Shown here: positions 1-8,296 of the stretch, in pieces
Numbering within the stretch: the first letter of the stretch is position 1
Layout: each line of letters starts with the position of its first letter
Assembly (NCBI RefSeq): GCF_038452265.1
Contig: NZ_CP151842.1
Span: 558,001-622,000 of the forward strand
Source: Vibrio diazotrophicus
GTDB taxonomy: Bacteria; Pseudomonadota; Gammaproteobacteria; Enterobacterales; Vibrionaceae
Reading direction: 5' to 3'
Length of the DNA stretch: 64,000 nt
Position numbers and translations under genes: made by a program
The notes under the pieces: generated by a model
Database searches by the model: none
What the model saw: only the letters and a program-made list of their open reading frames with translations
Told to the model about the DNA's origin: nothing

Positions 1-98
1 AATCCAGTTACGTAGTCTAACTGGTTTCAAAATGCATCGCTATTCAAGTAATATGTCGAACTATTAAATTTTTGCCAAATCTGTGGGAGTGAACAAGA

Positions 99-1286
99 AT
101 GGCGAGTATTGAAGCGGCTTTAGCTGAAATTAAACGTGGTGTTGAGGAACTGATTCCTGAAGAAGAGCTGATTGCTAAGCTTAAAGAAGGCCGTCCTTTA
201 CGTATCAAATTGGGTGCCGATCCAACAGCACCAGATATTCATTTAGGTCACACTGTGATTCTGAATAAGTTACGTACTTTCCAAGACTTAGGGCATGACG
301 TTACTTTCCTTATCGGTGATTTTACGGGTATGGTCGGTGACCCAACGGGTAAAAATACTACTCGCCCACCGCTAACACGTGAAGACGTTCTACGTAACGC
401 TGAAACGTACAAGCAGCAAGTGTTTAAGATCTTAGACCCTGCGAAAACTAAAATTCAGTTTAACTCTGAATGGTTATCTGAGCTTGGTGCAGAAGGTATG
501 ATTCGTCTGGCTGCAAACCAAACGGTTGCTCGTATGCTAGAGCGTGATGACTTCAAGAAGCGTTATGCAGGCGGCCAGCCAATTGCTATTCATGAATTCA
601 TGTACCCACTCCTACAAGGTTATGACTCAGTAGCGATGGAAACTGACGTTGAACTGGGTGGTACTGACCAAAAGTTCAACCTACTGATGGGACGTGAACT
701 GCAAAAGTCTAGCGGTCAAAAACCTCAAGTTGTACTAATGATGCCACTATTAGTTGGTTTAGACGGTGAAAAGAAAATGTCTAAATCAGCCAATAACTAC
801 ATTGGTATTAGTGAAGCTCCGAGTGAGATGTTCGGTAAGATCATGTCTATCTCTGACGATCTGATGTGGAGCTACTACGAGCTACTGTCATTCCGCCCTC
901 TTGCTGAGCTTGAAAAACTGAAATCAGACGTAGCGAATGGCGCGAACCCTCGTGACGCTAAGATTCTTTTGGCTAAAGAGATCATTGCTCGTTTCCATAG
1001 TGAAGAAGATGCTGAAGCAGCAGAACAAGAGTTTATCAATCGTTTCCAAAAAGGTGCGATGCCAGATGAGATGCCAGAATTCGAATTTGAAGCTGGTATT
1101 GCAATCTCTAACCTACTTAAAGATGCTGGTCTTGTTAATTCAACATCCGATGCAATGCGAATGATCAAGCAAGGCGCGGCTAAGCAAGACGGTGAAAAAA
1201 TCGAAGATGCTAAGCTAGTTCCAACTGCGGGCACTTATGTTTACCAAGTTGGTAAGCGTAAATTTGCACGAGTAACTGTGAAGTAA
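99..1286 (+). CDS. tyrS: Tyrosyl-tRNA synthetase
   Basis: Class I aminoacyl-tRNA synthetase that charges tRNA-Tyr with tyrosine in the cytoplasm. The signature HLGH lies at residues 48-51 inside the nucleotide-binding fold, and KMSKS is at 226-230. The last ~65 residues look like an S4 RNA-binding domain. At 395 aa it is shorter than E. coli TyrS (424 aa), and the motif context LGADPTAPDIHLGH fits the second bacterial TyrRS subtype, which vibrios carry. The ATG follows a GGGAG ribosome-binding site. A strong terminator follows the stop. No T-box leader is visible in the 98 bases upstream. Confidence 0.97.
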   Translation: MASIEAALAEIKRGVEELIPEEELIAKLKEGRPLRIKLGADPTAPDIHLGHTVILNKLRTFQDLGHDVTFLIGDFTGMVGDPTGKNTTRPPLTREDVLRNAETYKQQVFKILDPAKTKIQFNSEWLSELGAEGMIRLAANQTVARMLERDDFKKRYAGGQPIAIHEFMYPLLQGYDSVAMETDVELGGTDQKFNLLMGRELQKSSGQKPQVVLMMPLLVGLDGEKKMSKSANNYIGISEAPSEMFGKIMSISDDLMWSYYELLSFRPLAELEKLKSDVANGANPRDAKILLAKEIIARFHSEEDAEAAEQEFINRFQKGAMPDEMPEFEFEAGIAISNLLKDAGLVNSTSDAMRMIKQGAAKQDGEKIEDAKLVPTAGTYVYQVGKRKFARVTVK

Positions 1287-1306
1287 TTTGCTGCATATCG
1301 AACATC

Positions 1307-1330
1307 AAAAAGCGCCGACAGGCGCTTTTT
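1307..1330. terminator. Intrinsic terminator between tyrS and dacB
   Basis: Perfect 10-bp stem AAAAAGCGCC / GGCGCTTTTT with a GACA loop. It has A and T tracts on both sides, so it can serve tyrS on the plus strand and dacB (which ends at 1380) on the minus strand. Confidence 0.9.
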
Positions 1331-1379
1331 GTGTTTTAAGGATACGTATGTTTAATCAACGCGCTTCTTAGCTCTAAAG

Positions 1380-2819
1380 CTATTTACTGAGCTCAACAAT
1401 TTGTCGATAAAAGCTTTTTTCAAACGTCACCAGAGGAGCTTCTACAGGGACTTCGTTTTCGACTTCTGGTGGGAAGTAATCCGTAACAAACTGGATGAAG
1501 ACAGCACTTGGTTTCCCTTTTTCATCTAAACCATATCCAGCCATATTGTGCGTTCCGTAGAGAGAGCCGCTCTTGGCTTTGATTCTTCCTTTAATCATCT
1601 CTTCTCGCATGCTACGGCGATACTGCAATGTCCCTGATTCTCCAGAACTCGGTAATAGGTTAATTAAACCTAAGGTTTTGTCGTGTTTCCAAATGTAATG
1701 CAGGATTTGAAGCATACTTGACGCTTGAAGCCGGTTATTACGTGATAAACCAGAGCCATCGACCAGTTGCTCATCTTTAAGAGAAATACCGGTCTGCTTG
1801 CTGATCACTTCCTTTATGGCTTCTGTACCGTTGTTAAAGCTACCTGCTTGTTGGTAATAATGTCTGCCTATAGATTTTGTTAACGTATCCGCTATCAGGT
1901 TGTCAGAATCTTTGAGCATGGTATCGAGCAGAACGGGCAGAGGTTCTGATTGATGAGTTGCGATGACTTTTCCTGTCTTTGGCATCTTTCCTATTTTTAT
2001 CTCACCTTTAAGCTGAAGTCCCAATTGATTGAGCAATTTATACACGACTCTTTGTGCATAAAGATTGGTATTTTGTACCGCAAATTTTAGAGGCAGTGGC
2101 TTTGCTCGTTCAGCCAAACATCCGGACAGTTGATAGTGGTTTTCTTGTGTCGGATAGAGTTCTAAATCACAGTATCGTGACTCTTGTTGTTGTTCAGAAA
2201 CCGTTTCAGCATCGGTCATTACATAAACAGGGTATTGTTCAGGTACGTAAACACGAGTGGTTCCATCTTTCTCTGTATAGATCGAAGATTGAATGCAGTT
2301 ACCATCGATATTGATCGCACTTGCTGGTGCGCTATAGCAGACCCCTACAATATCCCAAGGCCAACCTACGGCTTTGTCATATCCGGTGAATGCTGTGTTA
2401 TCTAACCAAATGTCGCCAGAGATTAACCCCGAGTTTGTGGATTTTATATTGCCCAGCAGTTGCTTGATGTTTTCTGAAGATAAAGTTGGGTCTCCAGAAA
2501 ATACCAGAGAATAGCTATTACCTGACTGTGATAAGGCTGTTTGGAAACGAAACTCATCGCCCAATTCCAGTTTTGCGGCAAGGGCTGTTACGATTTTTAA
2601 CGTACTGGCAGGAGGGAAGTATTGGTTTGTCGATTGAGTGTCTGTTTCAATCTTGTCAGTAAGCTTTTTCGCAATAAGTGCATAACGAGTAGCAGGGGGG
2701 AGCTGAGCAGCAACTTGGTTAGCTTGCGCCTGAAAGGAAAGTAGGGTGATCGTCAATCCAACCACAAAACTAAAAACGATTTTTTCAAAGGTGAGTTTGG
2801 CTAAAAAGATACGCTGCAT
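1380..2819 (-). CDS. dacB: D-alanyl-D-alanine carboxypeptidase/endopeptidase (PBP4, DacB)
   Basis: Low-molecular-mass class C penicillin-binding protein that trims or cleaves peptidoglycan cross-links in the periplasm. An N-terminal signal peptide runs to about residue 34 (hydrophobic core at 15-30, then AQA-N). Penicillin-binding motifs are in order: S72-T-L-K75, S305-D-N307 and K416-S-G418. The long insert between the first two motifs is characteristic of the PBP4 (S13) family. Length is 479 aa, close to E. coli DacB. It lies between tyrS and ompU on the minus strand. The ompU terminator separates it from the porin gene, so it is probably a separate transcript. Confidence 0.95.
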   Translation of the reverse strand: MQRIFLAKLTFEKIVFSFVVGLTITLLSFQAQANQVAAQLPPATRYALIAKKLTDKIETDTQSTNQYFPPASTLKIVTALAAKLELGDEFRFQTALSQSGNSYSLVFSGDPTLSSENIKQLLGNIKSTNSGLISGDIWLDNTAFTGYDKAVGWPWDIVGVCYSAPASAINIDGNCIQSSIYTEKDGTTRVYVPEQYPVYVMTDAETVSEQQQESRYCDLELYPTQENHYQLSGCLAERAKPLPLKFAVQNTNLYAQRVVYKLLNQLGLQLKGEIKIGKMPKTGKVIATHQSEPLPVLLDTMLKDSDNLIADTLTKSIGRHYYQQAGSFNNGTEAIKEVISKQTGISLKDEQLVDGSGLSRNNRLQASSMLQILHYIWKHDKTLGLINLLPSSGESGTLQYRRSMREEMIKGRIKAKSGSLYGTHNMAGYGLDEKGKPSAVFIQFVTDYFPPEVENEVPVEAPLVTFEKSFYRQIVELSK

Positions 2820-2913
2820 ACGGACTACAAAATTGCCTAAAAGTGCAGTCAGTATAATGTGTTAAGCAGCAAGTTTCATTGCCGTTTTGGTTAAACTTTT
2901 ATGTGTCAAAAAC

Positions 2914-2939
2914 AAAAACGCCTGCAAAGCAGGCGTTTT
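2914..2939 (-). terminator. Terminator downstream of the porin gene
   Basis: Perfect 11-bp stem AAAACGCCTGC / GCAGGCGTTTT with a 3-nt loop. On the minus strand it is followed by a T-rich run, just after the porin stop codon. Confidence 0.9.
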
Positions 2940-2960
2940 AAGAAAAGGCATTATTTACGA

Positions 2961-3977
2961 TTAGAAGTCGTAACGCATACCTAGCACAACTTCGTCTTCA
3001 GCATCAGCTTTTGTCGCAGTACCTTGCGAGTAAACACCGTTTGAGTCTGAAGATGTGAATGCATCACCAGCGTCAATTAGGTTGAAGTTGTATGACACAT
3101 AAGCACGGAAGTTAGGCTTGAAATAGTATGATGCATCTACTGCAATATTATCTGCTGTAGTATTGTCCCAAGTTTCTTCGTTGTTGTAAGTAGTTGTGAA
3201 TACTGTTTGACCTAGTTTATAAGCCGCAGCAAATTCGTAACCTGTGTAATCTACGTTTGTATCTTTTTCACCGTCAGTGAAAGTACCCGCTAAGTAGAAA
3301 TCTGAGATTTTGTAAGATACAGCTAGCATATACTCGTTTTGAGTATCTTGGTCTGCATAACCAGCACCTAGTTTCAGGCCTGTATCACCGAGTGCATAGA
3401 TAGCTGATAGAGAGTAGCCATCTTGACCGTTATCATCGTAGCCACCATCAGCCGCTTTATCATTGCGGTCTGCAAAGCGGTAGCTAGCTTTTAGTGAAAG
3501 GTCAGAAAATGCACCTTTATAAGAAATCATGTTGTCAGTACGGTCCGCTACAGCAATTTTATCTGCTGCTGAGTTACCGTGGAAAGCCATGATATCGGTA
3601 AAGTCAGTGATAACACCTAGAGCACCTTCGTTTTTACCGTAAGTTACTTCACCGAAGTTACCGCCGATACCAGCATAAGCGTAACGGTTCATTAGGCTAT
3701 CTGAACCTGAACTGTCAGTTTCACCTTGATCCGATGTTGTAAACTCACCTTCGTAGAAACCAACACCGTATAGGCTGTCGGTGATCATGCTTTTACCAAG
3801 GAAGTTTAGACGGACGCGAGATAGGTCGTCTGCTTTGCCATCTTTAAGAGATAGACGTGCTTCTGCACGGCCACCCATAGTAAGAGTGTCGCCATCTTTG
3901 TTGTATAGTTCGTTAGCATTTGCGCCTGTTGCCACTGCTGCGCCTGCCACTGCTAGAGCAATTAGAGTCTTTTTCAT
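2961..3977 (-). CDS. ompU: OmpU-type trimeric outer-membrane porin
   Basis: General diffusion porin of the outer membrane. It has a classical signal peptide (MKKTLIALAVAGAAVATGANA, cleavage near residue 21) and then alternating amphipathic strands rich in Tyr, Gly and Asp. It ends in the aromatic C-terminal signature MRYDF needed for outer-membrane insertion. Length is 338 aa. Its position between dacB and greA matches ompU of V. cholerae, where ToxR activates it and bile and antimicrobial peptides influence expression. The identification as OmpU rather than another porin rests on synteny and N-terminal similarity. The upstream gap is long (560 bp) and AT-rich, as expected for a heavily regulated porin promoter. 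Confidence 0.88.
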   Translation of the reverse strand: MKKTLIALAVAGAAVATGANANELYNKDGDTLTMGGRAEARLSLKDGKADDLSRVRLNFLGKSMITDSLYGVGFYEGEFTTSDQGETDSSGSDSLMNRYAYAGIGGNFGEVTYGKNEGALGVITDFTDIMAFHGNSAADKIAVADRTDNMISYKGAFSDLSLKASYRFADRNDKAADGGYDDNGQDGYSLSAIYALGDTGLKLGAGYADQDTQNEYMLAVSYKISDFYLAGTFTDGEKDTNVDYTGYEFAAAYKLGQTVFTTTYNNEETWDNTTADNIAVDASYYFKPNFRAYVSYNFNLIDAGDAFTSSDSNGVYSQGTATKADAEDEVVLGMRYDF

Positions 3978-4174
3978 TTTTTAATCCTAATTTACTGTCC
4001 ATAAATAGAAATAGAGTGTGAATATACTACAACGCACATATCTATCGTCGTTTGAATACTTAAGCCGATCAAGATTCCTATGTCATGTTTATGTGAAAGT
4101 TGCATAAACAAGTTTAGAGATCTTACGGATATTGCGTAGTTAGATTTAAACCGCAAAGTTCCCGTGCTTGTTAG

Positions 4175-4189
4175 TAAAATGATGTAAAA
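4175..4189 (+). promoter_or_regulatory. Possible ToxR-binding direct repeat upstream of ompU
   Basis: TAAAA-TGATG-TAAAA fits the published ToxR recognition pattern TNAAA-N5-TNAAA exactly. It lies about 200 bp upstream of the porin start. In such AT-rich DNA a chance match is quite possible. Confidence 0.3.
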
Positions 4190-4435
4190 AACTCAATCGA
4201 ACGATGTTTTATTGCACTTAAAAAATATCAAGTGTATGTATTAAAGGGATTTATTTGTTTTTCTAATCTTTTTTTAATCGAATGTTAAGTGCAAATATTT
4301 ATGTTTTTTTATTTTAATGGTGGGAATGTGAGCTGGATAAAATGTGAACTAGATCGCTGTGGAATCTAGGTTTGTGCGCGGAAAGCCAATTCTTGTATCT
4401 AATTTTTAATTTGGATGATTTCGACAGAAACTTTG

Positions 4436-4464
4436 TTTACACTTAGACGAAATACATTTATCTA
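4436..4464 (+). promoter_or_regulatory. Likely greA promoter
   Basis: TTTACA (4436-4441), 17-bp spacer, TATCTA (4459-4464). The predicted start near 4471 places the leader hairpin at the very 5' end of the transcript. Confidence 0.5.
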
Positions 4465-4466
4465 AT

Positions 4467-4505
4467 ACAGCCTATCTCTCTAGGGAGGTTAGGCTGTTTC
4501 GTTTT
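4467..4505 (+). ncRNA. greA leader terminator-like hairpin (GraL-like)
   Basis: ACAGCCTA (4467-4474) pairs with TAGGCTGT (4490-4497), with a CTC/GAG inner pairing, followed by TTCGTTTTG. It lies between the promoter and the greA start at 4538. E. coli greA has a similar promoter-proximal terminator that releases short GraL RNAs; assignment here is by position and structure, not sequence. Confidence 0.5.
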
Positions 4506-4537
4506 GTCCAAAGGCAGCTTTGGCGTAGAGGTATAAA

Positions 4538-5011
4538 ATGGAAAAAGTTCCTATGACAGTACGCGGTGAGAAATTACTGCGTGATGAACTTGAAAGATTA
4601 TTGAAATTGCGCCCACAAATTTCTCAAGCTATTGCAGAAGCTCGTGAGTTAGGTGACTTGAAAGAGAATGCTGAATATCACGCTGCTCGTGAAGAGCAAG
4701 GCATTTGTGAAGCGCAGATCCGTGATATTGAATATAAGCTCTCTGTGGCTCAAGTTATCGATGTAACGAAAATGGATAAGACAGGTAAGGTTATTTTTGG
4801 TTCTACAGTGACACTGATCGATGTAGATACTGATGAAGAAAAAACTTACCAAATTGTTGGTGATGATGAAGCAGATATCAAAGCAGGTCGAATTTCTGTT
4901 AGTTCACCTATTGCTCGCGGATTGATTGCAAAAAGCGAAGGTGACGAAGTGACCATCGTGACGCCTGGTGGCGAAAAAGTATTTGAAATTGATAGAGTAG
5001 ATTACATCTAA
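4538..5011 (+). CDS. greA: Transcription elongation factor GreA
   Basis: Binds the secondary channel of RNA polymerase and stimulates cleavage of backtracked transcripts. It has 157 aa, the usual length. The N-terminal coiled coil (residues 1-75) carries the acidic tip ELGDLKENAEY, which holds the catalytic Asp/Glu pair. A C-terminal FKBP-like domain follows and ends in a VDYI tail. The family N terminus (MEKVPMTVRGEKLLRDEL) fixes the start. It is monocistronic, with its own promoter, leader hairpin and terminator. Confidence 0.97.
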   Translation: MEKVPMTVRGEKLLRDELERLLKLRPQISQAIAEARELGDLKENAEYHAAREEQGICEAQIRDIEYKLSVAQVIDVTKMDKTGKVIFGSTVTLIDVDTDEEKTYQIVGDDEADIKAGRISVSSPIARGLIAKSEGDEVTIVTPGGEKVFEIDRVDYI

Positions 5012-5037
5012 CTTTAGAGTTTGAGTTCTCTTAAAAT

Positions 5038-5065
5038 ATAAAAGGTCGCTAAGGCGACCTTTTTG
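5038..5065 (+). terminator. greA terminator
   Basis: AAAGGTCGC / GCGACCTTT stem with a TAAG loop followed by TTTT, 30 bases after the greA stop. Confidence 0.85.
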
Positions 5066-5101
5066 TAATCTTAAGTAACACTTTTTACTGCAGAACAGTT
5101 A

Positions 5102-5398
5102 TTACTTACGAGGTAGTTCAATCTTACGTTGCTCTGAAGGACGATACAGAACCAGTACTTTACCAATTACTTGTACTTTCTCTGCTTTAGTCTCTCGAAC
5201 GATCGCGTCAACAATCAGTTGTTTTGTTTCGCGATCTTCAGATACCACTTTCACTTTAATCAGTTCATGGTGGTCAAGCGCAATTTCGATTTCTGCCAGA
5301 ACAGCTTCGGTCAGCCCGTTAGCGCCCATTAATACGACTGGGTTTAAATGGTGTGCTAGACCTTTTAGGTGCTGCTTTTGTTTGTTGCTTAGGTTCAT
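5102..5398 (-). CDS. yhbY: Ribosome-associated CRS1-YhbY domain RNA-binding protein
   Basis: Small basic protein of 98 aa with the CRM (CRS1-YhbY) fold. It associates with pre-50S particles and aids large-subunit assembly. Visible family features are the N-terminal LSNKQKQHLKGLAHHLNPVV and the GANGLTE loop (the GxxG-like RNA-binding loop). It is transcribed away from rlmE, as in E. coli, with 119 bp between the two start codons holding both promoters. Confidence 0.93.
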   Translation of the reverse strand: MNLSNKQKQHLKGLAHHLNPVVLMGANGLTEAVLAEIEIALDHHELIKVKVVSEDRETKQLIVDAIVRETKAEKVQVIGKVLVLYRPSEQRKIELPRK

Positions 5399-5517
5399 TA
5401 CGCGCCCAAATTTCTTTATTATCAGGGTTGAAAAAAGCTATTTTAGCGCCATCTATCTTTGAAGACTATATTTTCTACCATACTTTCTCAGATAGACGCT
5501 GTTTGATTAGGATTAGA

Positions 5518-6147
5518 ATGAGTAAACAAAAACATTCAGCGAGCTCTGGCCGCTGGTTGAAAGAACATTTTGATGACAAGTATGTGAATGAAGCTAAAAA
5601 GAAAGGTTATCGTTCACGTGCTATCTTTAAAATTGAAGAAATTCAAGAAAAAGACAAATTGTTGAAGTCCGGAATGACAGTGGTTGACTTGGGGGCCGCT
5701 CCTGGTGGATGGTCACAATATGCCGCTGGTATTGTCGGTGATAATGGGCAAGTTATTGCTTGTGATATTTTGCCGATGGATTCAATTGCTGGTGTATCGT
5801 TTCTTCAAGGTGATTTTCGTGAAGAGGCGGTTTTGGAAGCGCTTTTAGAGAGAATTCAGCCTGATATGGTCGATGTTGTAATGTCCGACATGGCACCTAA
5901 TATGGCAGGTAACCTTTCTGTTGACCAACCTAGGGCGATGTATCTGGTGGAATTAGCATTAGATATGTGTCGACAAGTTCTTGCGCCTAATGGTAGTTTT
6001 GTTGTCAAAGTGTTTCAGGGCGAAGGATTTGACCAATATGTTAAAGATGTCCGCGATATGTTTAACGTTGTGAAAATTCGTAAACCAGATTCTTCAAGGG
6101 CTCGCTCTCGAGAAGTTTATATCGTCGCCACTGGTTACAAAGGTTAA
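5518..6147 (+). CDS. rlmE: 23S rRNA 2'-O-ribose methyltransferase RlmE (FtsJ/RrmJ)
   Basis: Methylates the 2'-OH of U2552 in the A-loop of 23S rRNA within the 50S subunit, using S-adenosylmethionine. The ATG at 5518 gives 209 aa starting MSKQKHSASSGRWL, matching the family N terminus; the open frame extends further upstream, but that part is not FtsJ-like. The SAM-binding motif VVDLGAAPGGWSQY is present, and the K-D-K-E catalytic set can be traced (K in KKKGYRSRA, D in MSDMAPN, K in FVVKVFQGEG, E in SREVY). It precedes ftsH in the conserved rlmE-ftsH pair with a 98-bp gap. Confidence 0.96.
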   Translation: MSKQKHSASSGRWLKEHFDDKYVNEAKKKGYRSRAIFKIEEIQEKDKLLKSGMTVVDLGAAPGGWSQYAAGIVGDNGQVIACDILPMDSIAGVSFLQGDFREEAVLEALLERIQPDMVDVVMSDMAPNMAGNLSVDQPRAMYLVELALDMCRQVLAPNGSFVVKVFQGEGFDQYVKDVRDMFNVVKIRKPDSSRARSREVYIVATGYKG

Positions 6148-6245
6148 CTATTTTACCTTGGTGAGAAAAGTTAACACTATGGCTACAGCCTAGAAACTGT
6201 AGTACCCTACCTTTAATTACAACTAGTTATCGAGAGGCTTACACC

Positions 6246-8210
6246 TTGAGTGACATGGCAAAAAATTTAATTCTGTGGCTTGTAATCGCTGTTGTGTTGA
6301 TGTCTGTATTCCAAAGTTTTGGTCCAGGTGATAACAACGGTAGAACTATCGATTACACGACCTTTGTACAAGAAGTTGGTCAAGGCCAGATTCAAGAAGC
6401 TCAATTCAATAACAGTGAGATAAGCTTTACTCGTAGAGGCAGTAGTGCACGTTACGTGACTTATATGCCTGTATATGATGAAAAATTACTTGATGACTTG
6501 ATCAATCAAAATGTGAAAGTTCAAGGTACTGCTCCAGAAGAGCAAAGCCTACTTGGAACTATTTTCATTTCTTGGTTCCCAATGATTCTGCTCGTAGGTG
6601 TGTGGATTTTCTTCATGCGCCAGATGCAAGGTGGCGGTGGCAAAGGCGCGATGTCCTTTGGTAAGAGCAAAGCCCGCATGATGAGCGAAGAGCAAATCAA
6701 AACCACATTCGGCGATGTCGCAGGTTGTGATGAAGCAAAAGAAGATGTAAAAGAGCTGGTTGATTATCTGCGTGATCCAAGCCGTTTCCAAAAACTGGGT
6801 GGTAAAATTCCAACGGGTGTGTTGATGGTTGGTCCTCCAGGTACAGGTAAAACATTGCTTGCTAAAGCGATCGCTGGTGAAGCCAAAGTACCCTTCTTTA
6901 CCATCTCTGGTTCTGACTTCGTAGAAATGTTTGTTGGTGTCGGTGCATCTCGTGTACGTGACATGTTTGAACAAGCGAAGAAAGCGGCGCCTTGTATTAT
7001 TTTCATTGATGAGATCGATGCAGTAGGCCGTCAACGTGGTGCTGGTGTTGGTGGTGGTCACGATGAACGTGAGCAAACACTAAACCAAATGCTGGTTGAA
7101 ATGGATGGTTTCGAAGGTAACGAAGGTATCATTGTTATTGCAGCGACTAACCGTCCTGACGTACTTGACCCTGCACTTCTTCGTCCTGGCCGTTTTGACC
7201 GCCAAGTGGTTGTTGGTTTACCAGACGTACGCGGACGTGAGCAAATCCTTAAAGTTCACATGCGTAAAGTTCCTCTGGCAGGTGACGTTGAGCCTTCATT
7301 AATTGCTCGTGGTACTCCGGGTTTCTCAGGCGCTGACTTAGCGAACCTTGTCAATGAAGCTGCTCTGTTTGCTGCTCGTGGTAACAAGCGAAATGTTTCT
7401 ATGGTCGAGTTTGAGCTGGCTAAAGACAAAATCATGATGGGCGCAGAGCGTCGTTCAATGGTGATGTCAGAAGAAACAAAAGAATCAACCGCTTACCATG
7501 AAGCAGGTCATGCCATTGTTGGTCGTTTAGTGCCTGAACATGATCCAGTTTATAAAGTGTCGATCATTCCTCGTGGCCGAGCTCTTGGTGTGACTATGTA
7601 CTTACCAGAGCAAGATCGTGTGAGTATGTCAAAACAGCATCTAGAGTCGATGATCTCAAGCTTGTACGGTGGTCGTCTTGCTGAAGAACTGATTTACGGT
7701 GTTGAGAAAGTGTCGACTGGTGCATCTAACGATATCGAACGAGCTACTGATATTGCTCGTAAGATGGTCACTCAATGGGGTTTCTCTGAGAAGTTAGGTC
7801 CAATGCTTTACGCTGAAGAGGAAGGCGAGGTTTTCCTTGGACGTAGCGTAACGCAAACCAAACATATGTCGGATGATACCGCTAAGTTGATAGATGACGA
7901 GATTCGTATCATCATTGACCGCAACTACGAACGTGCTCGCAAGATTCTGCTCGAAAATATGGATATCATGCATTCAATGAAAGATGCATTGATGAAATAT
8001 GAAACGATCGATGCCGGTCAGATTGATGATCTGATGGAGCGTAAATCAGAGATTCGTCAGCCTGCAGGTTGGGGCGATCAAGCTAAGTCTCAGCAAGAAA
8101 ATGCTGAAGAGGCTTCTAAAGTTTCTGAGCCTGTTGAAGAGAAAAAAGAAGAGTCGAAAGCAGAAGATAATTCTGAAGACTCATCTGCTGAGAAAAAAGA
8201 TTCAGAGTAA
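6246..8210 (+). CDS. ftsH: ATP-dependent zinc metalloprotease FtsH
   Basis: Membrane-anchored AAA+ protease that degrades misfolded membrane proteins and regulators such as sigma-32 and LpxC. Two transmembrane helices (residues 8-24 and 104-124) flank a periplasmic domain. Walker A GPPGTGKT is at 196-203, Walker B IIFIDE at 251-256, the second region of homology near 299-318, and the zinc site H418-E-A-G-H422. The start is a TTG at 6246, chosen because GAGAGG lies 8 nt upstream; an ATG three codons later has poor spacing. The C-terminal 50 residues are a charged Glu/Lys/Ser tail. Confidence 0.97.
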   Translation: MSDMAKNLILWLVIAVVLMSVFQSFGPGDNNGRTIDYTTFVQEVGQGQIQEAQFNNSEISFTRRGSSARYVTYMPVYDEKLLDDLINQNVKVQGTAPEEQSLLGTIFISWFPMILLVGVWIFFMRQMQGGGGKGAMSFGKSKARMMSEEQIKTTFGDVAGCDEAKEDVKELVDYLRDPSRFQKLGGKIPTGVLMVGPPGTGKTLLAKAIAGEAKVPFFTISGSDFVEMFVGVGASRVRDMFEQAKKAAPCIIFIDEIDAVGRQRGAGVGGGHDEREQTLNQMLVEMDGFEGNEGIIVIAATNRPDVLDPALLRPGRFDRQVVVGLPDVRGREQILKVHMRKVPLAGDVEPSLIARGTPGFSGADLANLVNEAALFAARGNKRNVSMVEFELAKDKIMMGAERRSMVMSEETKESTAYHEAGHAIVGRLVPEHDPVYKVSIIPRGRALGVTMYLPEQDRVSMSKQHLESMISSLYGGRLAEELIYGVEKVSTGASNDIERATDIARKMVTQWGFSEKLGPMLYAEEEGEVFLGRSVTQTKHMSDDTAKLIDDEIRIIIDRNYERARKILLENMDIMHSMKDALMKYETIDAGQIDDLMERKSEIRQPAGWGDQAKSQQENAEEASKVSEPVEEKKEESKAEDNSEDSSAEKKDSE

Positions 8211-8225
8211 TCTTATATCACCTAT

Positions 8226-8250
8226 AAAACCCCGACTTGTTCGGGGTTTT
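8226..8250 (+). terminator. ftsH terminator
   Basis: Perfect 10-bp stem AAAACCCCGA / TCGGGGTTTT with a 5-nt loop, just after the ftsH stop. It may be leaky, because folP starts only 47 bp later. Confidence 0.88.
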
Positions 8251-8259
8251 CTGTTTCCG

Positions 8260-8287
8260 GGTTATGGAAACATGGTTATGGAAACAT
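8260..8287 (+). repeat. 14-bp tandem duplication in the folP leader
   Basis: GGTTATGGAAACAT occurs twice in tandem (8260-8273 and 8274-8287) immediately before the folP start. It falls between the ftsH terminator and folP and places extra upstream ATG codons there. Confidence 0.8.
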
Positions 8288-8296
8288 TCATCGTTT

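Larger units (their letters stand above)
3978..4466. other. AT-rich porin/greA divergent regulatory region
   Basis: No gene is visible. The stretch is very AT-rich with many T and A runs, consistent with H-NS/ToxR-type control of the porin. A minus-strand TATATT near 4030 could be the porin -10, but no good -35 accompanies it. The greA promoter is at the right end. Confidence 0.5.

Noticed and set aside
5353..5517. Longer rlmE reading frame from 5353
   Set aside because: The extra 55 codons run through the yhbY start and divergent promoter and do not resemble RlmE.
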